From: OLB6 sp964620125
GTDB taxonomy: Bacteria > Bacteroidota > Ignavibacteria > Kapaibacteriales > Kapaibacteriaceae
Direction of reading: 5' to 3'
Assembly: GCA_964620125.1 (NCBI GenBank)
Contig: CAZUGQ010000012.1
Span: 1 to 64,000 of the forward strand
DNA length: 64,000 nucleotides
Position numbers and translations under genes: made by a program. Positions 8,500 to 17,554 of the stretch are shown in pieces. Within the stretch, counting starts at the first letter, position 1; each line of letters starts with the position of its first letter. Below the pieces are notes generated by a model. It made no database searches. It worked only from the letters and a program-made list of their open reading frames with translations, and was not told the DNA's origin.

Positions 8500-10490
8500 A
8501 TTCCCTCCACAGGCGTGGCAACCTCGATAAGCACGGTACGGTTGTACCAGCGTCCTTCGGGCAGATTGTTGTTGTAGATGAGCATCGGCCCAGCACCAAT
8601 CGCACTGCTGCGTTCGGGCACAATACGCTGTTGTATGGTGGCTAGTATGGTCTCGGCTCTTCGCTGGGAGAGTGCCGTGTTGTGTTCGACCGATCCGATC
8701 CTATCGGTAAGACCGGTAACTCGCATAGCAGACGTGGTGCGGATACGGCTGCGGATAAGATCGATCATTGCCGTATTGAACTCACTTACTGTGGGTTTGT
8801 CGAAATCAAAAAAGATCAGCCTAAAGCGTTCGACGATACTATCGTTCACGATCTCATTCGAGAAACGCGAACTGCGAATGATCCGGCGTGCACTCAGCAA
8901 CGCCCCAGTAGCCGACTCCGTGCCATCTGCATACGTTGCTCTGGCTTCGATAGTCCCTGATGCAACACTCTGCCCACCCAAACACCTGGAAACAGCCTCG
9001 GGATCAACGTACCATTCGATGGTCTGTCCAGAGCTCGTTAACGGTCCGGCAAGTGGACGTGAAGCCAGGGTGAGCTGAGCGATCGTAGAGGTAACCTCGT
9101 CCGGTGTTGCGAACGATGGCTGCATGGTCACGGTTCGTGGCTCGGACTGCCGTTCCACCAGGTTCAAGGTCACCGGTGCAAGGATCCGTGCATCGGTTGA
9201 AGTAAGCTCAGCCCTGCGGTTTTCAGTTCTACCGTCGGTAATGGCACGATTCGAAACAATGGACGGTAGTGTGCCAGCACTTGTGCTGATGCGATTGGCG
9301 TCGATGCCCCATCGTTCTACAAGGTAGGTCTTAACAACGTCAGCTCTGCTCATGGCAAGGGCTTCGTCGGCTTCGCCATCGGCTGGCTCACGATAGCCCC
9401 CTACCATCAGCTTGGCAGTGGGGTACGTTCGCATTCGAGAGCCAACGATGTTGAGAAGCTCGTGATACACGCCCAGAATAGAATCGCGGAGTTCAGCTTC
9501 ACTGAAATCGCTCCTGAAAGGGTGATATCTATCGGGGATGACTGAGCTTCCTGCATCAAAGAACACGAACGGCAACAGCGGTACAACGTCGCTATTCCTG
9601 GTTTCGGTGATGAGAATGTCGGCTCCGGGTACAACACTTCCATCGGTCAGCACACTCTTCACGTCAAGTTTCATGCTTCGAGTGGGTGGTGGTGCCTGAA
9701 CCACAGGTGATGGCTCTGTTGGGGGGGGAGGTGGAGGTTCAACAATCTCGGCCGGAAGCATTGCCCAGCTTACCGTTACACCTGCACGTGCTGCGTGCAC
9801 CTGCCAGTCGGACGTGTTGAGAACGTTAGTGAAAGCGTGTGTGTAGCCAATCTCGGGTGTGACTACAATGTTGGGGTGAACGCGGATGTCGTACCCGGCA
9901 AGCACGCTCGCTGCAATGCGGATTCCCGCCGTAGTTCCATTCTGTTCAAAGCTTGAAGCAAGAAAAGTGCGCTCACGCCCGCCTTGCGTGAACTCCAGAT
10001 ACGACGGCTCCAGGATGTGTTCGCTTTGAGCAAAGTTTGCTCGTGTGTTCACTCCGAGTTGTGGCCCAATCCCTACGAACAGATTCGGGGTAACGTACCA
10101 CAAACCCAACAGATCCAGGTTGATATAGTCAAGCGTTGTTTCCAGTGTGTATTCGCTTTGCATGCGAACCAGTGATCCGTCTGGAAGAGCAACGTTTGGT
10201 TGTACGTCGTTGGGTGACGTAAACGTGCCATCGGCCTTCCAGTACTGAATCCGAGCATCAAACACAAAGTGATCTGTTATTGGCAGCCAGAGAGCGTTTC
10301 CAGCCATCCAGCCAAGGGTAGTGGCGTCTTGAAACGTACCGCATTCAAGCAGGCCATCGGCGGTTGTAAGCTGGCCGCGATGCATGTTCAGTGTTGCTGA
10401 TCCTGTGAGGCCGATCCGCAGTACGTCCTTTTGTTGTGCGGTTGTCGTTGTGCTTACGGCAAGAAGAAACAGGATGTATCGGATAAACAT
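8496..10490 (-). CDS. Outer-membrane protein with N-terminal barrel and two OmpA-like domains
   Basis: A 664-residue protein with a signal peptide (cleavage near TTTAQQ) and about 240 residues of alternating hydrophobic strands resembling a small outer-membrane barrel. A proline-rich linker (six prolines, then PTEPSP) precedes two domains of OmpA-C type: residues about 300-430, with AKLMVGGYREP, LAMSRADVVKTYL and ENRRAEL, and residues about 545-660, with FFDFDKPTVSEFN, ALSQRRAETIL and YNRTVLIEV. OmpA-C domains bind peptidoglycan, so the protein may anchor the outer layer to the wall. It starts 12 bp after the kelch gene and overlaps the next gene by four bases, so it is the middle gene of the operon. 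A G8 tract at 9721-9728 encodes the proline run. Confidence 0.83.
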   Translation of the reverse strand: MFIRYILFLLAVSTTTTAQQKDVLRIGLTGSATLNMHRGQLTTADGLLECGTFQDATTLGWMAGNALWLPITDHFVFDARIQYWKADGTFTSPNDVQPNVALPDGSLVRMQSEYTLETTLDYINLDLLGLWYVTPNLFVGIGPQLGVNTRANFAQSEHILEPSYLEFTQGGRERTFLASSFEQNGTTAGIRIAASVLAGYDIRVHPNIVVTPEIGYTHAFTNVLNTSDWQVHAARAGVTVSWAMLPAEIVEPPPPPPTEPSPVVQAPPPTRSMKLDVKSVLTDGSVVPGADILITETRNSDVVPLLPFVFFDAGSSVIPDRYHPFRSDFSEAELRDSILGVYHELLNIVGSRMRTYPTAKLMVGGYREPADGEADEALAMSRADVVKTYLVERWGIDANRISTSAGTLPSIVSNRAITDGRTENRRAELTSTDARILAPVTLNLVERQSEPRTVTMQPSFATPDEVTSTIAQLTLASRPLAGPLTSSGQTIEWYVDPEAVSRCLGGQSVASGTIEARATYADGTESATGALLSARRIIRSSRFSNEIVNDSIVERFRLIFFDFDKPTVSEFNTAMIDLIRSRIRTTSAMRVTGLTDRIGSVEHNTALSQRRAETILATIQQRIVPERSSAIGAGPMLIYNNNLPEGRWYNRTVLIEVATPVEGM

Positions 10491-10502
10491 GTGTTGGACT
10501 AC

Positions 10503-13500
10503 CTAGTGTTGAATAGCCAGCAGCACGGCATCTTCGAATCCCACCGATGATAGGAGCTGCAATGAATATGTTCCAGTCGGTATGGCTGATACATCCACGT
10601 TGAGATAGCCAGCGTGAACTGCTTGCGAAAGCACAAGCTGACCGCTTACGTCAACCAGGCGCAGTTCAAGGTTATTCCTGCCTACGCTGCTCACATGGAC
10701 ATTCATTATGGTACTGGCTGGTAGTGGCGAGACCGAAACATTAGCCCCCTGACCAAGCGATACTAGCGAGCGCTCCTGCCCGCACGATGGGTCGATGTAG
10801 ATTGCCGAAGTATCACCCAGAACGCAAGCTTCCATGGCATCGCGTTTGGCGAACAGATCTGTAACAACATTGGAGCCACGTAAGGCTTCTACAACCAGAT
10901 GTACTGTTGTTGGTGCGGATAATGGCTGTACGAAGTCGAGAACAAGTCTGGTGCCACCGACTACTCTTTGTGTTGTTGCAGCAGTGCTGAGTTCTGCTTG
11001 CCCTGGAATGGTTTCAATACCGGTGATTGCAAGTACGTCTTCGGCATGGTGTAGCAGGAACGTTGCCTGCTGAGTTCCGGGCGCGCTAATACCAACAGGT
11101 AGCCGCACGATCATACCCGGTGCCATAGAGGCGGACGGTAGTTGCAGCATGAGGCCATCAAGGACGTGCCCCACAACAGGTATGGTACTAGAGCCTGTTG
11201 ATGTATTCACAACAATGTTTCCATTCAGTGGTCCGGATTGTGAAGCCCCAACAACAACCGTAATCACCTGAGACGATCTGGGTGGAAGAACGAAGGCGCC
11301 TTGAGTAGACACACTAATCTGGGAGCTGTTCTCCACAGCAACGTCAGTAACGGATATATCTTCCACGGCACTTGCATTGGTGATTACGATACTCGTGGCA
11401 ACGGTGTCGCCAATGCACAGATCGCCTACTTGCACAGCAGTAACGTTGGGCACCACGTTTCGTGATCGTATCACCACACACACCACACCACTCATGAGCG
11501 AGTCGCTGTTTGATGTAGCCGTGAGTTGGATGTGTTCTTCGCCCTCCCGTTGAACCGTGTACTCAACATCTACAATTCTGATCTCTTGCGGTCGGAGGGT
11601 AAATGGAACCAGTGATGGCACTGCAAGAACTGCTGTTCCTGGAATTGCGGTCTGCACCTGAACATCCGTTACTGTTACATCTCGATCGCCAACAATTTCG
11701 AAAGCAGCGGAGAGAGTCACAACATCATTACGCTGGGCCGATATCGTATCACAGACGCCATTTCTAATCACACCCAGCGTGCGAATTCCGTTACCTAATA
11801 CAGCCACAGGATAGGAGCGCGGTCCGATGTACATGGTTGCCGATCCGGCAACTGCACCACGTTGTTGCGGACGGAACACGATGCACACAGTAAGCTCCTC
11901 ACCGGGTGCTACAGCAGTCTTGCCAACAGGGGATTCCACGACGAATGCCCCTGGCGGATCAATCACGATGCTGTCAACCCACGTGGTATCCGTTCCATTG
12001 TTCCGAAGCAAGGGTAAGCAGATTCTGTTGGCAGTTTTTACAGGCACATCTCCATGATCCATCACGTCGGTTATCACCTGAACCGTAGAGGCAAGGCCGT
12101 TTCCTTGCAAGAGCACCGTATCGGATACGATGCCCATGTTCAGAACAAGCTGCGATGTACGCATTCCTGGTTGCGACGGACGGAACCAGGCCAGCAGTGA
12201 TCTGCTTTGACCAGCCGCCAATTCGATCACAGATGTATCGGCCGTCACGATAAAGTCGGCACCGCCAACCACCGAAATATTCCTGATCCTGATTGGTAGC
12301 AGCCATGTATTGGTAATCGTGATCAGCACGCTATCACTTCGTGCACCAACCTCTGTACTGGGAAAGGTGACATTTGCTGCGCTGAGTGGTTGCAGCACTT
12401 CAACCGCATCCGTTCCTTCGCCGCCGCACACTACAGGAACATTGCTTGCCGTGAGAGCAACGGTACGATCTGCAGCTGCCACATTCAACGCATGGAACGT
12501 TACCCAACCACCTGCTGGATCGGATGATGTTGGAAGTGAAAAGATCTCGCATGAGTTCAGCGAAGCCGTAGCCCCCTTACCAGCAACAGCCAGATAGGCA
12601 AGTGCGGTGTCTGTGGGGCTTGCGATTACGGTTGCATCAAAATGCGAACGCGCTTCGTTCATGCGAGGTGCATTACGCCATCCGCTTTTCGGGTCGTACC
12701 ACTCACATGTGGCAAGTGGTACGTTGTTTTGTTCACCCCCAAATGTTCGAGCTGTCGCCGACACGTCACTAACAGGAACAGCCCAGACTCTATAGGCCAG
12801 CGGGGCGTTGGCACGTGGATCCCACGATGTTCCAGCGAGCAGTTCTGTGCTGGTAGGGGGCGATGGTTCGCCTCCAGCAGCCATGACAACGGTAGTGTTT
12901 GACTGATCGGCAAAACGATACAGGCCATGCTCGGCGCGTGCAGTGATGTGATCACCGAGTCGGCGGATGACACCCGTGATAATGTTGATGGATGCTGTTA
13001 CAGTGCTTCTTGTACCCGAGCCAATTGCTCCGGTTGTTTGTGTACGCCCTCCCGATACAATGATCTCATCCACACCATCAAATACGGCCCTGCAATCTCC
13101 GGTGGCAATAGGAAGAGACCCTACGGATTCCCATCGCCATTCCTGCATTGTTGCATCGTATCGAAGTCTACTAACAGCTGCACTGCTTGCATACGAACCA
13201 CTCCCTCCCGTATACCCACCAATCACATAAACAACCGATGTGTTTGCTGTTCCCGGAACCACAACAACTGCACTGTTCGTGCGAGGCGATGGATCTGTAT
13301 TACCGGTTGGTGCCGTATTACCCGTTATTCCATCAAGCACCACGGATGACGTGATCACCGAGCCTGTGGCATCTCGACCACCTACCAGAATCACCTCTCC
13401 CGTATGCACCATAACAGCAGTATGGCCCACTCGAGGCATTGCAAGAGGAGGAAGCAATCTCCAGCCTGGCTCACCCGCAAAGCAGGAGGCTGACCACGCC

Positions 13501-13532
13501 ATGAGGGCTATGATGATGTGCGGACTTCGCAT
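10503..13532 (-). CDS. Kelch-repeat secreted protein with T9SS type A sorting domain
   Basis: About 1009 residues. After a signal peptide (MRSPHIIIALMAW, site near CFAGE), the first roughly 370 residues contain kelch/galactose-oxidase-like blades with GHTAVMVHTGEVILVGG and similar units. Then come Ig-like repeats of choice-of-anchor type (for example VLITITNTWLLPIRI). The C-terminal 75 residues (NLELRLVDVSGQLV, then IPTGTYSLQLL) are a clear type A T9SS sorting domain, removed on surface attachment in this system. The ATG at 13532 gives a normal signal peptide; a TTG at 13565 would add 11 residues, and neither has a strong ribosome site. It is the first gene of the three-gene surface operon. 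The ligand of the kelch propeller is unknown. Confidence 0.82.
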   Translation of the reverse strand: MRSPHIIIALMAWSASCFAGEPGWRLLPPLAMPRVGHTAVMVHTGEVILVGGRDATGSVITSSVVLDGITGNTAPTGNTDPSPRTNSAVVVVPGTANTSVVYVIGGYTGGSGSYASSAAVSRLRYDATMQEWRWESVGSLPIATGDCRAVFDGVDEIIVSGGRTQTTGAIGSGTRSTVTASINIITGVIRRLGDHITARAEHGLYRFADQSNTTVVMAAGGEPSPPTSTELLAGTSWDPRANAPLAYRVWAVPVSDVSATARTFGGEQNNVPLATCEWYDPKSGWRNAPRMNEARSHFDATVIASPTDTALAYLAVAGKGATASLNSCEIFSLPTSSDPAGGWVTFHALNVAAADRTVALTASNVPVVCGGEGTDAVEVLQPLSAANVTFPSTEVGARSDSVLITITNTWLLPIRIRNISVVGGADFIVTADTSVIELAAGQSRSLLAWFRPSQPGMRTSQLVLNMGIVSDTVLLQGNGLASTVQVITDVMDHGDVPVKTANRICLPLLRNNGTDTTWVDSIVIDPPGAFVVESPVGKTAVAPGEELTVCIVFRPQQRGAVAGSATMYIGPRSYPVAVLGNGIRTLGVIRNGVCDTISAQRNDVVTLSAAFEIVGDRDVTVTDVQVQTAIPGTAVLAVPSLVPFTLRPQEIRIVDVEYTVQREGEEHIQLTATSNSDSLMSGVVCVVIRSRNVVPNVTAVQVGDLCIGDTVATSIVITNASAVEDISVTDVAVENSSQISVSTQGAFVLPPRSSQVITVVVGASQSGPLNGNIVVNTSTGSSTIPVVGHVLDGLMLQLPSASMAPGMIVRLPVGISAPGTQQATFLLHHAEDVLAITGIETIPGQAELSTAATTQRVVGGTRLVLDFVQPLSAPTTVHLVVEALRGSNVVTDLFAKRDAMEACVLGDTSAIYIDPSCGQERSLVSLGQGANVSVSPLPASTIMNVHVSSVGRNNLELRLVDVSGQLVLSQAVHAGYLNVDVSAIPTGTYSLQLLSSVGFEDAVLLAIQH

Positions 13533-13643
13533 GAAGGCGCGCGTTGAACGGCCCAAATCTCGCAAAGTTCCGCTCTAAGTCAACCTCCGTAGAGGTACTC
13601 ATTACACAACACGTGCAGGTTTTTGCAGGTACACTCGCAGAGT

Positions 13644-15254
13644 CTACCGAACAATCACCATTGGTTGAGCAACTGTGTTGCGGCCAGCACGGAGCTGAAC
13701 CAGATATGTGCCGCTAGGCAGATGAGAACCTGAGAAGGGTACGTGATACTGATTGGCAGACTGCTGTTCATTCACGAGAGTAGCAACGTGAAACCCAAGA
13801 TTGTCGAACACATCCAATCGAACATGTTGTTCTGTTTCAATTGAGTAGGTGATGGTAGCCGATCCTCGCACAGGGTTGGGAGCAATGGCTTGCAAACGCA
13901 ATCCATCTGCAGCGGCATCCTGTGCAACATTGGTGGTACCACCGTCCTTGATAACCTTCACTGTTGCAAAGTCACCCATGAGAATGTCACGAATCACCCC
14001 TGGATCAGCACCAAACCACTGTTCGAGCACGGAGGCATAAATCTGCCGAAAGTCGTACTGCATCTTCAGGTTGCCATTCTCCAAGTCTGATAGTGAAGGC
14101 GAGTGTCCTGTAATTCCATCCTGAACAGGTGTTCCCACAAAAAACATTGGAGCGGCAGTACCATGGTCTGTTCCTAAACTCAGGTTTGATGCTGGCCTGC
14201 GTCCAAACTCGCTGAAACTCATCGTTACCACGCGATGATCTACCTTGAGCTGTTCCAGGTCGGTCTGAAATGCAAAGAGAGCATCATTCATCTGTTGGAG
14301 CAAGTTGGTATGAATGCCCATAAGAGGATCTGCTACATCAACCTGTGCAGCATGAGTATCAAAGCCATTGTGCTGCACTACATACACACGTGTCTTCAAA
14401 CCTCCAGCAATCAACCGAGCCACGATCTTGAGTTGATCGGCAAGGCGGTTGCCAGTCGGGTAGGTGGCAATGTTCTGTGCCTTGTCGGCAGCAGACTTGA
14501 TAACGGCACTGTACTCCAAACTCTTCACCTGGATTTCGCGCACGTACTCCACGTTGTCCGATGCATATTCACCACTCGGCAGATCACCTGATGGCACCGA
14601 TGTACCGTTTACGAGGTTGTAGAAGGTTTCCGGATCTTGCAGGGCCATTCCCATGCTCTGCCCACTCGAACCAATCAGCGTAAGACTCACAACCGCAGTC
14701 ATCTGAATTGCTATGGGGTCGGGCATTGCCGTGTTGGGATATCCCTCTGGATAGCCAGGAAACTGCGTGTTCAGGTATCGACCAAGCCAACCGCTAGAAA
14801 GACTAACGTTCGCTGCTGAACCACTCATCCAGATGTCGGTGGAGCGGAAGTGCGACAAGTTGGGATTGGGATAGGTAACACCCTGCACGATGCCCAGCTT
14901 CTTCTCCGTATTGAATTCTGCAAAGGCCTGAAGGACAGGATGGAGAGCGGCATCATCTGTCATCTTGATTACTGAGCTTTCTGGGATGGCAACGCCTGGA
15001 CGCAGCTCTGCATAGGTAGCGTACTGGTCCATGGGTATGACGGTATTGAGTCCGTCATTACCGCCGTTCAGTTGCAGCAGCACCAGTACTCTGTCCGATT
15101 CCTCCTGCGTATTAAACAGTTGCTCCAGTCGGGGCCCGTCGAATGCACGCAATGGAACACCATTAAAGAGAATTGGCAGAGTTACTGCACCGGTAGAACG
15201 TATGATGAAATCACGGCGATTGATGCCTTTTCCATTTTTAGATGTGAAGTTCAT
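13644..15254 (-). CDS. DUF1501 family protein with Tat signal and T9SS sorting domain
   Basis: A 536-residue DUF1501 protein, related to the sulfatase/alkaline-phosphatase fold. Landmarks are LLQLNGGNDGLNTVIP near residue 60, LSHFRSTDIWMSG, FSEFGRRPASN and LGTDHGTAAPMFFVG. The N-terminus has twin arginines (INRRDFIIRSTGA), suggesting Tat export, and the last about 85 residues (APNPVRGSATITY, LPSGTYLVQLRAG) form a T9SS type A sorting domain. The partner gene, DUF1800, lies 12 bp upstream; the two families are found side by side in many FCB and planctomycete genomes, probably as a functional pair. Enzymatic activity is not established for the family. Confidence 0.9.
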   Translation of the reverse strand: MNFTSKNGKGINRRDFIIRSTGAVTLPILFNGVPLRAFDGPRLEQLFNTQEESDRVLVLLQLNGGNDGLNTVIPMDQYATYAELRPGVAIPESSVIKMTDDAALHPVLQAFAEFNTEKKLGIVQGVTYPNPNLSHFRSTDIWMSGSAANVSLSSGWLGRYLNTQFPGYPEGYPNTAMPDPIAIQMTAVVSLTLIGSSGQSMGMALQDPETFYNLVNGTSVPSGDLPSGEYASDNVEYVREIQVKSLEYSAVIKSAADKAQNIATYPTGNRLADQLKIVARLIAGGLKTRVYVVQHNGFDTHAAQVDVADPLMGIHTNLLQQMNDALFAFQTDLEQLKVDHRVVTMSFSEFGRRPASNLSLGTDHGTAAPMFFVGTPVQDGITGHSPSLSDLENGNLKMQYDFRQIYASVLEQWFGADPGVIRDILMGDFATVKVIKDGGTTNVAQDAAADGLRLQAIAPNPVRGSATITYSIETEQHVRLDVFDNLGFHVATLVNEQQSANQYHVPFSGSHLPSGTYLVQLRAGRNTVAQPMVIVR

Positions 15255-15266
15255 GATCTGCTCCCC

Positions 15267-16832
15267 TTAGTAAAGTTGGTATTCCGCCATGCGGAACAGG
15301 TACGTGAACAACCGATCGAGATTTGTGCGCACCTTGTTGGTGTTGGCCTGGCTTGGATTCGCCTTGTATGCCTCCCAAACGTCCGTCCATTCATAGTACC
15401 TACCACCATCCATCAGCACCTCTTCGGCAAGTTTCATGCGGGTGGTTTCTGTGAACGGTGTGGCAAACAGCAACTCGTTAATCTCATCAATCATCGCTAG
15501 AGCATCACCCGGCGCATGTAGTGAGTTAACGAAGGCCACAGTATCAAGCATCGGCTTCCGTGTATCGCCGAGACGAATGGGAGTCTTCAACGCATCTGTA
15601 AATCCATTGCGTTGTGGTAGTGTGGCAGTGGTAAGCCACTCCCTGTAATATCCCGGCTGTTGATAGTATGCCGTCCATCCAGCTACACTGGGTGGTTCAA
15701 GCAAGTCCATCTGCTGTGCGCTCATGGCAGAGTGGAGCGAGAACAAAACGCGATAACGATTGTTGTAATCGGAGGTGGGCGGTAACGTAAATCCAGGTAT
15801 AGAACGCAACGTTCCTACAACAAGGTCGGCTGGCGATCGAAGTTGACAGCCAAATATCTCATTGCTAAACAGGTGCTGACTGAGGAGAAGCTTTTGAAGA
15901 ATTGGCTTGACTTCAAAGTTTGTACCGAACTCCTGAGCAAGTGGTTCAATCACATTGGTCTGAACGTCCTCGGTGATGTCGCTATTCACGAACCACCGAT
16001 AGAGTTTCCCTACGATGTACTCAGGTGTAGCTGGTTGCCTTAGTATCATGGTAAGCAAATCGTCCAACTCCTGATTGCCACCATCTACTCCACTCCGGCC
16101 TTGAATAACTGTGTTCTGATAGCGATGTGAGAATTGTTTGCTCGTGGTGTCATGTTGTCCAGCTTGGAATACTGTGCTCCTCGTGCGCCGATCAACACGC
16201 CAGCCAGTGAGAACACGAGCAGCCGCTTGTACGTCTTGTTCCGTGTAGTTGGTGTAATCACCAGGTGCAGCCTCAAGCCCCTTGCCAATCGTGAAGAGCT
16301 CCTGCAGTTCACGGGCATAGTTTTCGTTGGGATTACCCTTGGTGTTTGTATTGCCGTTCAGATACACGAGCATTGCTTCTTCGATGGTTACCTGACGCAC
16401 AAGATCTCTAAAGTTGCCAAGTGCATGCTCGCGAAGGAAGCTCAGCATTTTGTACGTGTAGATGGCCTGTGCAACTACCGTAGCCTCGGTGGCAAAGTGG
16501 TTGGACCAGAATAGGGTAAGCTTTTCCGTGATAGAAAGTGGCGACTCCAGCATGAGTCCTATCCACCACGTCTTTGTGCTCAGGTTATAATAGAACTCCC
16601 CCCGAGTTGGATCATAGCCCTCGCCACCATCCACCCAGGTTAGACCGGTATTCTGGTCAACTGGTGGATTGGGTAGTGGCCGTGGTTCGAGCAGGTTGGA
16701 TACGGTTTTTTGCAAGCCATCCGACACTGCAGCATCTAACTGCGCAGAAGTCGCACCGTAACATGCTCGCCGCAAAAGATGTGCGGCTTCACGTCGCGTC
16801 CAGGGTCCCGTATAGATATCGAGAGCTGCCAT
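15267..16832 (-). CDS. DUF1800 family protein
   Basis: A 521-residue member of DUF1800. The signature region TRREAAHLLRRACYGAT is at the N-terminus, followed by FWSNHFAT, the PNENYARELQELFTIG block and the VLTGWRVD segment. The ATG at 16832 is preceded by AAAGGA about eight bases upstream; the frame continues to 16871 without support. No signal peptide is seen, unlike its DUF1501 partner 12 bp downstream, with which it forms an operon. Its biochemical role is unknown; the pairing suggests a shared job in export or in an envelope-linked process. The product stays cytoplasmic unless it is exported with its partner, which is inference. Confidence 0.88.
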   Translation of the reverse strand: MAALDIYTGPWTRREAAHLLRRACYGATSAQLDAAVSDGLQKTVSNLLEPRPLPNPPVDQNTGLTWVDGGEGYDPTRGEFYYNLSTKTWWIGLMLESPLSITEKLTLFWSNHFATEATVVAQAIYTYKMLSFLREHALGNFRDLVRQVTIEEAMLVYLNGNTNTKGNPNENYARELQELFTIGKGLEAAPGDYTNYTEQDVQAAARVLTGWRVDRRTRSTVFQAGQHDTTSKQFSHRYQNTVIQGRSGVDGGNQELDDLLTMILRQPATPEYIVGKLYRWFVNSDITEDVQTNVIEPLAQEFGTNFEVKPILQKLLLSQHLFSNEIFGCQLRSPADLVVGTLRSIPGFTLPPTSDYNNRYRVLFSLHSAMSAQQMDLLEPPSVAGWTAYYQQPGYYREWLTTATLPQRNGFTDALKTPIRLGDTRKPMLDTVAFVNSLHAPGDALAMIDEINELLFATPFTETTRMKLAEEVLMDGGRYYEWTDVWEAYKANPSQANTNKVRTNLDRLFTYLFRMAEYQLY

Positions 16833-16918
16833 AACACTATTCCTTTTGAATTGCGCGGCGCCGGTCTGCACAGATGTGCAAAGCGTTTAACCACTCGGCC
16901 GAAGAATCCAGTAGTGCC

Positions 16919-17488
16919 TTATGCAGTTACAACTGCACCGAGCTTGGTTTCAAGTCTATCAACCAAGTGGCGTATGTGGTCGCGATACCGACCAATCTCC
17001 TCGACGGTGGCATTTACAACGCGCACGGAGGAGAGGTGAACCATGGCGATTCGGCGCTTGATGATGCTGTGCAGGAGGCACAGCTCCAGCCAGTTAAGGA
17101 GGAACACAAAGGTCTCGATTGGGTTCATTCTGCGAGATCTGAAACCAAACCTCCGAAGTGTGTCGGTACGGAAGTAGTACACCGTTCCTCGCAGCTTCAT
17201 GGTCTTGGGTATCACGCCATTATCTGCGGCTTCCAACAGGCCCAAAAGCCCCTTTGCCAGATGGAGTATGATTTGCTGTTCTGTGAGATTGGCCTGCTGA
17301 AAAAAGTCCCATGTAGTACCTACGTGCAGTTCCAAGGTGCGCGGCCCAAACGGCACGGTAAACATCATGGGTGAATAGTAGGCATACACACCCATGAGCT
17401 TGAAGATCGGCGTGGTAATCCAGCGAAACAGCCGGTAGGCAAGTACGCCGCCAAGAATGCAGGCAAGAATCGTCAGTGCCGTGTCCAT
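16919..17488 (-). CDS. Putative membrane-anchored protein of unknown function
   Basis: About 189 residues. One hydrophobic segment at the N-terminus (residues 3-25) is followed by a mixed, basic domain with WDFFQQANLT, a second weakly hydrophobic stretch near residue 130 (FVFLLNWLELCLL) and a helical C-terminus. I do not recognise the family. The start is uncertain: an ATG at 17488 leaves 66 bp for divergent promoters, while in-frame starts at 17515 and 17545 would add 9 or 19 residues and nearly touch the divergent ATPase gene. It ends 86 bp before the DUF1800 start and could be co-transcribed with that operon. Confidence 0.55.
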   Translation of the reverse strand: MDTALTILACILGGVLAYRLFRWITTPIFKLMGVYAYYSPMMFTVPFGPRTLELHVGTTWDFFQQANLTEQQIILHLAKGLLGLLEAADNGVIPKTMKLRGTVYYFRTDTLRRFGFRSRRMNPIETFVFLLNWLELCLLHSIIKRRIAMVHLSSVRVVNATVEEIGRYRDHIRHLVDRLETKLGAVVTA

Positions 17489-17554
17489 CCAATCGTGCAA
17501 CCTGCAAAAAGACATCCGAAAGGCAAGCCATCTCCCGTTTAGCATTTCATCACA

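Noticed and set aside
16860..16915. tRNA-like sequence on the minus strand (GGCCGAGTGGTTAAACGC resembles a class II D arm)
   Set aside because: No pairing acceptor stem, anticodon arm or T arm could be built around it, and it runs into the DUF1800 ribosome site. At most a decayed remnant.
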